A stretch of DNA of 12,110 bases from Syntrophomonadaceae bacterium (GTDB taxonomy: Bacteria; Bacillota; Dethiobacteria; SKNC01). Below the pieces are notes generated by a model. The model searched no databases and was not told the origin of the DNA. It saw only the letters and a program-made list of their open reading frames with translations. Of this stretch, positions 1-6,501 are shown one piece after another. A program made the translations under genes and the position numbers. Within the stretch, counting starts at the first letter, position 1; each line of letters opens with the position of its first letter. The DNA is taken from NCBI GenBank assembly GCA_003555415.1, contig PWHX01000003.1, positions 1 to 12,110 on the forward strand, written 5' to 3'.

Positions 1-16
1 ACAAAGGATGATATTT

Positions 17-721
17 ATGCCTTTTTGGGAAAGTCAAGAAAACTTAACTATAATACAATGGGTTATCCGGTCTGTTGTAATATTTTTCTGGCTGCTCTTA
101 TTAACTAAATTAATGGGACAAAGAGAAATAGGGAGCCTTACCCTTTTTGACTTTATTGTTGCAATCACCATTGGAAGTATTGCAGCAGCTCCCCTGGCTA
201 ACTCCAGAGATGATTTAATTGGCCCTTTTATGGGTATAGGAGTTCTTGGAGCATTAGACATAATTATCGCTTTTTTAGCTCTTAAAAATTCCAAATTTCG
301 CCGAATTGTTCAAGATGAACCTATAGTATTAATTAAAAATGGACAAATTCTTAAAAATACACTGTCCAAAACACGCTATAATATTGACGACTTAATGACA
401 GAACTAAGGTTAAACAATTACCCAAATTTTTCAGATATTGAATTTGCCATACTTGAATCCAACGGTAGACTCAGCATTATACCCAAATCTCAAGCCCGTC
501 CCGTAACACCTGAGGATCTCCAAATTCCTACTCAATATGAAGGTATGCCTACTGTTATAATTGAAGATGGAAACATCCTTGAAGATAACTTGCGTGAAAA
601 TAACCTTAGTAAAGAATGGCTTTACTCTAAATTACAAGAAATGGGCATTCAAAATGAAAACGAAATATTAACAGCTACTTTAGATACTCGAGGTCGGCTG
701 TATTCATGTAAGAAAAATTAA
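17..721 (+). CDS. DUF421 family membrane protein (YetF/YdfS-like)
   Basis: A 234-residue protein of the DUF421 family, which includes B. subtilis YetF and YdfS. Hydrophobic segments lie at about residues 11-32, 47-65 and 71-92. The family signature KLMGQREIGSLTLFDFIVAI spans residues 31-50. The cytoplasmic part holds two related modules, about 100-157 and 174-233; each has a P-x-V-I/L-I-x-x-G-x-I-L core and ends in a G-R-L motif. The family is associated with the membranes of spore formers, and its biochemical role is poorly known. I start it at the ATG at 17, because AAAGGA at 3-8 sits at normal spacing from it; the in-frame ATG at 8 overlaps that site. It is the only plus-strand gene and converges on sigK. 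Any upstream promoter is outside the window. Family assignment is firm; function is not. Confidence 0.88.
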   Translation: MPFWESQENLTIIQWVIRSVVIFFWLLLLTKLMGQREIGSLTLFDFIVAITIGSIAAAPLANSRDDLIGPFMGIGVLGALDIIIAFLALKNSKFRRIVQDEPIVLIKNGQILKNTLSKTRYNIDDLMTELRLNNYPNFSDIEFAILESNGRLSIIPKSQARPVTPEDLQIPTQYEGMPTVIIEDGNILEDNLRENNLSKEWLYSKLQEMGIQNENEILTATLDTRGRLYSCKKN

Positions 722-726
722 AAAAT

Positions 727-758
727 ATTAACTTGTCTTTGTAAGTTAATTGTTAACT
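727..758 (-). terminator. Probable sigK terminator between convergent genes
   Basis: ATTAACTT (727-734) and AAGTTAAT (743-750) form a perfect 8-bp inverted repeat with an 8-base loop. On the minus strand it is followed by ATTTTTAATTTTT, as expected for termination after sigK. A second repeat, AGTTAA (744-749) with TTAACT (753-758), shares the middle arm, so the two hairpins exclude each other. The stems are AT-rich and therefore weak. There is no T-run on the plus-strand side, so termination of the DUF421 gene here is less clear. Confidence 0.45.
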
Positions 759-1456
759 CAGGAAAATTCAGGTGGTGCGCTGAACTCCTCAGCTAGTTTG
801 CAGATAACTTTTTTCTCTATCCTGGACACATAAGACCTGGAAATGCCCAGTTCCCTGGCTATTTCCTTTTGGGTTTTTCTCTCCCCGGCAGGTATGCCGA
901 ATCTCATTTCTAGAACCTTCTTCTCCCGGGACCTGAGTTTTTCTATTATCTTATACAGTTTTTCTTGAGCTATTTCTAGCTCAACTTCGTTTAATACAGC
1001 ATCAGGGTCGGAACCAAGAACATCGAAAAGCGTTATTTCGTTGCCCTCCTTATCAACCCCGATAGGCTCCTGCAGGGATACCTCCCCCTTGTTTTTTTTA
1101 CTTCTTAAATGCATGAGAATTTCATTTTCAATACACCGTGATGCATAGGTGGCAAGTTTGGTACCTTTTCCCTGGTTATAAGTATTAATAGCCTTTATTA
1201 GCCCTATTGTTCCAATGGATATTAGATCTTCATTCTCTTCTTTACAATCAAATTTTTTTATAATATGGGCTACAAGTCGTAAATTATGTTCTATCAGTTT
1301 TCTCCTGGCATTTTCATCTCCTTTTTCTAAAAGATCTAAACACTTTTTTTCTTCTTCTGCAGATAAAGGTTGAGGAAAGGAATTATTAGTTATATATGAT
1401 ACTAAAAGGGTAATTTCTCGGATTACCAGCATAGCAGCGGTAATCAAAGGCAGCAT
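758..1456 (-). CDS. sigK: Pro-sigma-K, late mother-cell sporulation sigma factor
   Basis: A 232-residue sigma-70 family protein. Residues 51-110 carry region 2 (LIEHNLRLVAHI, DLISIGTIGLIKAI, KGTKLATYASRCIENEIL). Region 4 is at about 165-220 and ends in a helix-turn-helix, KEIARELGISRSYVSRIEKK. The first 20 residues are a hydrophobic pro-sequence. In B. subtilis pro-sigma-K, the SpoIVFB membrane protease cleaves before the Tyr of an LVSY motif; here LVSY is at 18-21, giving the same Ser20-Tyr21 position. Sigma-K drives coat and late mother-cell genes during sporulation. The gene is continuous, with no skin-type insertion. The start at 1456 is chosen because GGGGAGGTGG lies just upstream and the product then begins exactly at the pro-sequence; the longer frame to 1510 would read through that site. 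Being next to a PbpI-like gene fits a sporulation role. Confidence 0.95.
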   Translation of the reverse strand: MLPLITAAMLVIREITLLVSYITNNSFPQPLSAEEEKKCLDLLEKGDENARRKLIEHNLRLVAHIIKKFDCKEENEDLISIGTIGLIKAINTYNQGKGTKLATYASRCIENEILMHLRSKKNKGEVSLQEPIGVDKEGNEITLFDVLGSDPDAVLNEVELEIAQEKLYKIIEKLRSREKKVLEMRFGIPAGERKTQKEIARELGISRSYVSRIEKKVICKLAEEFSAPPEFS

Positions 1457-1460
1457 AAAT

Positions 1461-1470
1461 CCACCTCCCC
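1461..1470 (-). promoter_or_regulatory. sigK ribosome binding site, fixing the start at 1456
   Basis: On the minus strand GGGGAGGTGG is followed by ATTT and the ATG. It is directly preceded by a run of eight T's belonging to an upstream hairpin. Confidence 0.85.
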
Positions 1471-1507
1471 AAAAAAAATTCACCTTTATATATATGAGTA
1501 AAGGTGA
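1471..1507 (-). terminator. Terminator-like hairpin directly upstream of the sigK ribosome binding site
   Basis: On the minus strand TCACCTTTA (1507-1499) pairs perfectly with TAAAGGTGA (1488-1480) across a 10-base loop. One A and eight T's (1478-1471) follow, then the sigK ribosome binding site. This is the form of an intrinsic terminator, yet no room for a promoter is left between it and sigK. The loop contains CATATATA, which partly resembles the -10 element of sporulation promoters (sigma-E or sigma-K type), with CACC 17 bases or so upstream. A promoter inside the hairpin would let sigK be transcribed while read-in from the PBP gene is stopped. The hairpin is seen; its function is inferred. 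Confidence 0.5.
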
Positions 1508-1582
1508 CAAAAGGTGCGTTATTCTCGCCTGGTTTTACCTGTTAAGTTTTTCATTGCTAACCAATTGTTTGGATTCTATAAA

Positions 1583-1618
1583 AAAGGTGACAGATAGCTC
1601 CGATCCCTTGTCACCTTT
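1583..1618 (-). terminator. Intrinsic terminator of the PBP gene, overlapping its stop codon
   Basis: On the minus strand AAAGGTGACA (1618-1609) pairs with TGTCACCTTT (1592-1583) around a 16-base loop. The 3' arm runs into six T's. The PBP stop codon TGA (1613-1611) lies inside the 5' arm. The 3' arm sequence TGTCACCTTT recurs identically at 1509-1500, in the hairpin before sigK. Confidence 0.7.
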
Positions 1619-3323
1619 CCATGATGCTGCTCATTATCTTATTGTAGACAAAAGATGCCGACTCACCTTTTCCTTCTTCGATTAAAACTACTACTACTGC
1701 AGCAGGATTATCTATGGGAGTAAAGCCGGCAAACCAGGATAAGCTTTTTTCCTCTTCCCCAACTTTAATTCCTGTCTGTGCTGTTCCTGTTTTTCCCGCT
1801 GTAATCCAGGGATCAAAGGCAGCTTCTTCACCTGTACCATATTGGGTAACTGCCATAAGCATATACTTAAGCTGATTTACAGTAGTTGGATGTAAAACCT
1901 GCTGTCCCATGGAGGAAGCGTACCTTTTTACCGTTAAGCCCTGATTGTTTGCTAATTCCATAACCAGCCTGGGTTCAACCAGCCTTCCGTTGTTGGAAAT
2001 AATGCTAAACATTTGGGCTACCTGTAGAGGGGTTACTAGCACCTTATCCTGTCCCAAAACATTATTGGCCAGGTGCCCCTGGTAAGGCATTTCTTCTACT
2101 GAGGGCAGGTAGCCGGTGTTAGCTTCCCTTTCCCTTAAATGGAGAGGATACAGCCCTGTTTTTTCCCCTAACCCAAATTTTTGGGCATAATCAATTACTG
2201 CCTGACCCCCCAGGCTTAAACCTACATCAATAAATGTTGTATTGCAGGAGTAGGCCATAGCCTCACGAAAGGTAATTTCTCCGTGGGATAACCCCTGGAA
2301 ACATTGTTTTTTTTCCGTTCCTATTGCTATGTACCCACCACATATAAAATAATCTTTTAAATTATAATCTCCCTGTTCTAATGCCGCTGCAGCTACGACA
2401 ACTTTAAAAACTGAACCAGGGTGGTAATTCTGCAAACAGCGGTTTACAAAATCATTGCCTTCATAATTAAGATTGCTTTGGTCTAACTGGGGCCTGCTGC
2501 TCATGGCCAGAATATCTCCGCCTTCCGGTTCCATTACCACAACCGCGCCTTTTTTAATATTTTTATCCATTATCTCTTCTACTCTTTTTTGAATTGCAGA
2601 ATCCAGGGTGAGTTTAACATTTAATGAACTCATATTATTCTCCGGTTGTCTATAGCGGTACCCTAAACCGGAAATAAAGCGGTTGTAGGCATCAAGTATA
2701 ACCGAAACAGTTTCCGGTTGACGGCTCCTGAGTTCTTCTTCAAAAAGTTTTTCTATGCCGCTTATGCCAACTTCATCAGTCAAGGAATATCCTTTTGTAA
2801 TTCTTTCCGACAATTCCTCTCTGCTAATATTACCTACATATCCAACCAGGTGAGAAGCCAGAGAATCCGAGCCGTAGCGAACTTTCTCCTGGGCTACTAC
2901 TACACCGGGAATATTTCTATCCCTGATATAGTTGGCTGTATTTGCTTTTATCCCTGAAGCAATACTGACTGCCTTTTCTCCCCCTTGATTTATATTAAAT
3001 TCAATTTCTGCCGTTTCATTGGTTTCTTTAAATATAATCTGTAACGCCTCTAAGGTATTTTCTATATTCTCAATTAGAGCTGGAAAAGCAACAACCACGT
3101 ATTTACGGTAACTATCGGTGAGGCTGGCACCATCCCTGTCCAATATATCTCCCCGCCCTGTATCCAAAACATACTCATGGGACCTCTGTTTTACGGCCTG
3201 AACAGCATACCTTCCCCCCTCAATGATTTGAATTTTAAAAAGTTTCAAAACTAAAAAAGAAAAACAAAATATCAACAATAGGAAAAAAACTATTATTCTT
3301 TTTCTTCTTATAAATTTTTTCAT
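1611..3323 (-). CDS. pbpI: Class B penicillin-binding protein, PbpI (YrrR/PBP4b)-like transpeptidase
   Basis: A 570-residue peptidoglycan D,D-transpeptidase that cross-links wall peptides outside the membrane. It has a short basic N-terminus and one membrane anchor at about 9-28. An N-terminal PBP-dimer domain covers about 50-215, including the RGDILDRDG motif. The transpeptidase domain covers about 235-565. All three active-site motifs are intact: S304-V-F-K307, S359-C-N361 and K511-T-G513. There is no PASTA domain, unlike SpoVD or PBP2x. Length and position after mltG and the U32 gene match B. subtilis pbpI (yrrR), whose product PBP4b is a mother-cell sporulation protein; the neighbouring sigK agrees with that. 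The ATG at 3323 follows AGGGAG at seven bases, but that site lies in a hairpin arm. The stop codon is inside a terminator stem. Class and activity are firm; the pbpI orthology rests on gene order and architecture. Confidence 0.88.
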   Translation of the reverse strand: MKKFIRRKRIIVFFLLLIFCFSFLVLKLFKIQIIEGGRYAVQAVKQRSHEYVLDTGRGDILDRDGASLTDSYRKYVVVAFPALIENIENTLEALQIIFKETNETAEIEFNINQGGEKAVSIASGIKANTANYIRDRNIPGVVVAQEKVRYGSDSLASHLVGYVGNISREELSERITKGYSLTDEVGISGIEKLFEEELRSRQPETVSVILDAYNRFISGLGYRYRQPENNMSSLNVKLTLDSAIQKRVEEIMDKNIKKGAVVVMEPEGGDILAMSSRPQLDQSNLNYEGNDFVNRCLQNYHPGSVFKVVVAAAALEQGDYNLKDYFICGGYIAIGTEKKQCFQGLSHGEITFREAMAYSCNTTFIDVGLSLGGQAVIDYAQKFGLGEKTGLYPLHLREREANTGYLPSVEEMPYQGHLANNVLGQDKVLVTPLQVAQMFSIISNNGRLVEPRLVMELANNQGLTVKRYASSMGQQVLHPTTVNQLKYMLMAVTQYGTGEEAAFDPWITAGKTGTAQTGIKVGEEEKSLSWFAGFTPIDNPAAVVVVLIEEGKGESASFVYNKIMSSIMER

Positions 3324-3367
3324 AAAAAAACTCCCTGTTTTTCAGGTATTCTTACCTTAAACAGGGA
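3324..3367 (-). promoter_or_regulatory. Hairpin sequestering the PBP ribosome binding site, with a T7 tract
   Basis: On the minus strand TCCCTGTTT pairs with AAACAGGGA (outer arms 3367-3359 and 3340-3332). An inner stem, AGGTA (3357-3353) with TACCT (3348-3344), closes on a 4-base loop. The 3' arm holds most of the AGGGAG ribosome binding site (3336-3331) of the PBP gene, and seven T's (3330-3324) separate it from the ATG. The hairpin begins two bases after the U32 stop codon. It has the form of an intrinsic terminator but could equally block or couple translation of the PBP. Confidence 0.6.
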
Positions 3368-3369
3368 AT

Positions 3370-4590
3370 TTATACTTGAGGTTTTCTCATTATATCATAA
3401 GGATTAACTTTTCTAGCCATGGGTATCAACAAGAGCTGCTGGGGGTGGGGGGCCTCTTCCACGGGTTCACCTTCCAGGGTGTACAGCTCCTCAATGACCT
3501 GGGAGAAAGGTTCCCTTACAGGGCTTAAGAACTCTACCCTATCCCCCCGGGTGAAGTGATTCCTCTGTTCTACCTGAGCTATACCCTTGTTATCATCATA
3601 TTCCTTTACCACGCCTATAAAGCTATATTCTCTAACATAAGAGCTATCTTCATATATCTGGTCTGTTTTCCCGGGCTTACCCAGGAAAAAACCTGTGGTA
3701 TAAGGACGGTGGCTTACTTTTTTAAGTTCCTCCTGCCATTTTGAATCTATTTTATAGTTCAAAGAGTCCTCCAGGTATCTATCTATTGCGTTACGGTAGG
3801 CCGTAGTTACAGCAGCCACATAATGGAGGCCCTTCATACGACCTTCTATTTTAAAACAGCCTACTCCAGCATCAATCAAGTCAGGAATATGTTCAATCAT
3901 ACAGAGATCCCTGGAGTTTAATATATGAGTTCCATGTTCATCTTCAAAAACAGGAAGATATTCTCCAGGCCTTTTTTCCTCCATGAGATAATAACGCCAC
4001 CGGCAGGGATGCGCACATTGACCTAAATTTGCATCCCTGTTAATCAGGTAGCTACTTAACAGACACCTGCCGGAATAGCTAACACACATGGCTCCGTGCA
4101 CAAAACATTCAATCACAGCATCTGCTCTAACGCTTATCTCTTTTATCTCTTTTAAAGAAAGCTCCCGGGCCAAAACAATCCTGGAGATACCCTGCTTTTC
4201 CCAAAAGTTAATGCTTTTCCAGTTAGCAGCTGAAGCCTGGGTGCTTAAATGTAAGGGAATGTCGGGGGCCACTTCTTTAGATATTTCCATAACTGAAGGA
4301 TCTGCCACAATAAAGCCGTCCGGCTCCAGGGGTTTTATTTGCTTTATATAGTTCCTGATATTTTCCAGGTGATAATTGTGAGGTATTATGTTAATAGCTA
4401 TATAAACCTTTACTCCTCTTTTGTGGGCAAAACCAATACCTTCTTTAATTTCCTCCAGGGTAAAATTTCCGGCAGCAGCCCGTAAGCTGAATTCCTGACC
4501 GCCTAGATACACGGCATCAGCACCATAGATAACTGCAAACTTTAACCTCTCCAGGTCTCCTGCGGGAGCCAGTAATTCAGGTTTTTCCAT
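3370..4590 (-). CDS. U32-family tRNA uridine hydroxylation protein (YrrO/TrhP2-like)
   Basis: A 406-residue protein of the peptidase U32 family. It opens with the typical PELLAPAGDLERLKFA at 4-19. The signature region at 162-196 reads CFVHGAMCVSYSGRC followed by DANLGQCAHPC. Cys169, Cys176, Cys192 and Cys230 have the spacing of the 4Fe-4S ligands known from UbiU/TrhP-type proteins. A C-terminal beta domain follows at about 320-405. Despite the old protease name, B. subtilis YrrN/YrrO and E. coli TrhP are needed for prephenate-dependent 5-hydroxyuridine in the tRNA wobble position. B. subtilis has two such genes here plus the methyltransferase trmR; this window has one. The start at 4590 is supported by AAGGAGAG at 4605-4598, seven bases upstream, and by homology; the frame continues further into mltG. 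The gap from mltG is only 16 bases, so coupling is likely. Confidence 0.87.
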   Translation of the reverse strand: MEKPELLAPAGDLERLKFAVIYGADAVYLGGQEFSLRAAAGNFTLEEIKEGIGFAHKRGVKVYIAINIIPHNYHLENIRNYIKQIKPLEPDGFIVADPSVMEISKEVAPDIPLHLSTQASAANWKSINFWEKQGISRIVLARELSLKEIKEISVRADAVIECFVHGAMCVSYSGRCLLSSYLINRDANLGQCAHPCRWRYYLMEEKRPGEYLPVFEDEHGTHILNSRDLCMIEHIPDLIDAGVGCFKIEGRMKGLHYVAAVTTAYRNAIDRYLEDSLNYKIDSKWQEELKKVSHRPYTTGFFLGKPGKTDQIYEDSSYVREYSFIGVVKEYDDNKGIAQVEQRNHFTRGDRVEFLSPVREPFSQVIEELYTLEGEPVEEAPHPQQLLLIPMARKVNPYDIMRKPQV

Positions 4591-4606
4591 AAAAGGTCTC
4601 TCCTTG

Positions 4607-5671
4607 CTAGTTGCCCAGAGATTCTGCTTCTCTTCTGGCTTTTCTTCGATTATCCTGGTGTTCCGATAAAGATTTTCCGAAGAAGTGCTCACCGGAACCG
4701 TCTCCCTTGAGCACAAAGTAGAGGTAGTCGGTTTCTTCCGGATATAAGGCAGCCTCCAGAGCGCCTTTTCCAGGGCTAGCTATAGGACCAGGAGGCAGGC
4801 CTGCATGTATATAAGTATTGTAGGAAGAATCTGTTTCCAGATCTCTTTCCGTTAATACCGGCTTGACTTCCCCCAGGGCATATTGAACGGTAGCACATGA
4901 CTGAAGAAGCATATTCGTTTCCAGGCGGTTATGAAAAACCGAAGAAATAACGGACTGCTCTTCCTTAAGCCTGGCCTCCCGCTCAATAATAGAAGCCAGA
5001 GTAACAATTTCATGAACTGTCATTTCCAACTCTTCAGTTTTTCCCCGGTAAAAATCTTCAAAAACTTTTTCAAAGCGGTTTAATAAAACCTTGATTATTT
5101 CTTCTTCCGACGCTTCTTCCTCTATATTGTATGTGTCCGGAAATAAGTATCCTTCTACCATGTAAGAAGAGTCGTTAGCATCCTTTAAAAACCAGTAATC
5201 ATCAAGCTGGACTTCCTCGATTTTTTTTAGGAATTCCTCTTTATTGACTGCTTCCTGTAATTCTAGATGCCTGGCAATTTGTTTTACATGAAAGCCTTCA
5301 GGTATAGTTATTCTTTTGGTGCTTGTTATAACTTCTCCTCTAACTATTTTTCCTAAGATTTCTTCAATAGTCATTCCTGAAGAAATCTCATACTTACCTG
5401 CCTGTAATCTGCCGTCATATCCAATTACTTTCGTATATAAGCGAAATAATAATTCATTTTTTATTAACCCTGCATCCTTAAGGTTGTTTGCTATATCCAC
5501 TGTAGAGGAACCGGGAGTTATTTCTACTAGATTCTTTTCCCCTTGTATATCTGTTACAGGGAGTGTTTCTCCGGCAAGCTGAAAAGAAAATATAAAAAAA
5601 AGAGGAAGAATCAGGGAAAATATTATCAAAATTTTGCGCCAGAAAAAGTTTTCACCTGACAGTTTCTCCAC
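4607..5671 (-). CDS. mltG: Endolytic murein transglycosylase MltG (YceG/YrrL family)
   Basis: A 354-residue membrane-anchored lytic transglycosylase that cleaves nascent glycan strands and so limits their length. A membrane segment lies at about 13-33, followed by a LysM-like/extracellular region at about 48-120. The YceG catalytic domain at about 120-345 has the conserved blocks VEGYLFPDTY (172-181), LASIIEREA (225-233), SVFHNRL (244-250), SCATVQYALG (258-267) and SSYNTY with GLPPGPIASPG (282-301). The catalytic glutamate is probably Glu230 in ASIIE. Length matches B. subtilis YrrL (about 360). The start is a GTG at 5671 with only a weak upstream site (AAGAAGTGGG), so the exact start is uncertain by a few codons; no in-frame ATG lies near. 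It follows the DUF1292 gene after 29 bases and precedes the U32 gene by 16. Confidence 0.93.
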   Translation of the reverse strand: MEKLSGENFFWRKILIIFSLILPLFFIFSFQLAGETLPVTDIQGEKNLVEITPGSSTVDIANNLKDAGLIKNELLFRLYTKVIGYDGRLQAGKYEISSGMTIEEILGKIVRGEVITSTKRITIPEGFHVKQIARHLELQEAVNKEEFLKKIEEVQLDDYWFLKDANDSSYMVEGYLFPDTYNIEEEASEEEIIKVLLNRFEKVFEDFYRGKTEELEMTVHEIVTLASIIEREARLKEEQSVISSVFHNRLETNMLLQSCATVQYALGEVKPVLTERDLETDSSYNTYIHAGLPPGPIASPGKGALEAALYPEETDYLYFVLKGDGSGEHFFGKSLSEHQDNRRKARREAESLGN

Positions 5672-5700
5672 CCCACTTCTTATAACTGCTAATATATTAC

Positions 5701-5997
5701 TTAATCTTCAATATCTATATCCTCTTCTTCATTTTCACCCATTCTACTTTCCCAGGCTGCAGCAACTGTCTGCCACTCATCTTCATCTTCTACAGCTAAA
5801 AGGGCCTGGCCTTCATCATCCTGGACTACCCGGAAAATAACAGCCTCATCACCTTCTCCATCAACTTCTTCACTCTCTTCAACAGGTAGAAGTATGGCGT
5901 AATCTTTCTCTTCAACCTTTATCAGGTCTACTACGGAAAACAAGTGCTCATTTCCTTCCTCATCAACCAGGGTTAGGACATCTTCTCTATCTTCCAT
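5701..5997 (-). CDS. DUF1292 family acidic protein (YrzB-like)
   Basis: A 98-residue, very acidic cytosolic protein of the DUF1292 (UPF0473) family. The core VLTLVDEEGNEHLFSVVDLI (7-26) and the beta-rich middle with YAILLPVEE (33-41) and AVIFRV (52-57) are typical. The C-terminal tail, about 72-98, is almost all Asp and Glu. The family has no established function. It regularly lies between ruvX and mltG in Firmicutes, as here, matching B. subtilis yrzB. AAAGGTGG sits at normal distance before the ATG at 5997. There is no signal peptide or membrane segment. The family call is firm. Confidence 0.9.
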   Translation of the reverse strand: MEDREDVLTLVDEEGNEHLFSVVDLIKVEEKDYAILLPVEESEEVDGEGDEAVIFRVVQDDEGQALLAVEDEDEWQTVAAAWESRMGENEEEDIDIED

Positions 5998-6062
5998 TCT
6001 AAAACCACCTTTCTTTAAAATTAATTATACTCCTAATTATAACCATTTATATTATTTATATC

Positions 6063-6485
6063 CTAATTTGTCCTTCTTTCTTTGTCTAAATAATTCTGCA
6101 AAATATACACCGCCGCCATCTTATCAATAACTTTTTTCCTTTTTGCCCTGCTTAAATCGGCTTCCTCAACCAGCATTCTTTCAGCAGCCATGGTAGTAAG
6201 TCGTTCATCCCAGTAAACTACAGGTATTTCCAGGTTGGAAAGTAGCTTTTGGCCAAATCTCCTGGTTTTTTCAGTCTGAGTTCCCTCTGTGCCGTTCATA
6301 TTTAACGGTAGTCCTATGATAATTTCATGGACTTCGTATTGTTCCACCAAATCTTTTATAATACTGAAATCTTTTTGTATAGATTTCCTGTTTATTATCT
6401 GGATTCCCTGGGCAATTAACCCGGTAGGGTCACTGACCGCAACACCTATAGTTTTTTCTCCTACATCCAAAGCCATAATTCTCAT
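6063..6485 (-). CDS. ruvX: YqgF/RuvX family RNase H-fold nuclease (YrrK)
   Basis: A 140-residue cytosolic protein with the full set of YqgF motifs on an RNase H-like fold. The motifs are ALDVGEKTIGVAVSD (5-19, Asp7), IIGLPLNMNGTEG (56-68), YWDERLTT (91-98, Glu94) and DKMAAVYILQNYL (121-133, Asp121). The acidic residues are the expected metal-binding catalytic set. Family members are described as putative Holliday-junction resolvases and, in E. coli, as a factor in 16S rRNA 5'-end maturation; the main role in Firmicutes is not settled. Length is typical (138-142). AGAGGATT precedes the ATG at 6485. It lies between the aldo/keto reductase and the DUF1292 gene; in B. subtilis yrrK directly follows the ireB homologue. 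Confidence 0.93.
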   Translation of the reverse strand: MRIMALDVGEKTIGVAVSDPTGLIAQGIQIINRKSIQKDFSIIKDLVEQYEVHEIIIGLPLNMNGTEGTQTEKTRRFGQKLLSNLEIPVVYWDERLTTMAAERMLVEEADLSRAKRKKVIDKMAAVYILQNYLDKERRTN

Positions 6486-6501
6486 ATAATAATCCTCTAT
6501 A

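Noticed and set aside
1494..1685. Plus-strand open frame of 63 codons across the sigK-PBP gap
   Set aside because: It has no ribosome binding site, runs through both hairpins and antisense to the PBP 3' end, and its product resembles nothing known.
4591..4716. N-terminal extension of the U32 gene by 42 codons
   Set aside because: It overlaps mltG, and the conserved U32 N-terminus and an ideal ribosome binding site both point to the ATG at 4590.
6025..6068. Two near-identical TTATA(c)TCCTAATT direct repeats in the ruvX-DUF1292 gap
   Set aside because: Only two short AT-rich copies, one overlapping the ruvX stop codon; likely chance or ribosome-binding-site-like sequence.
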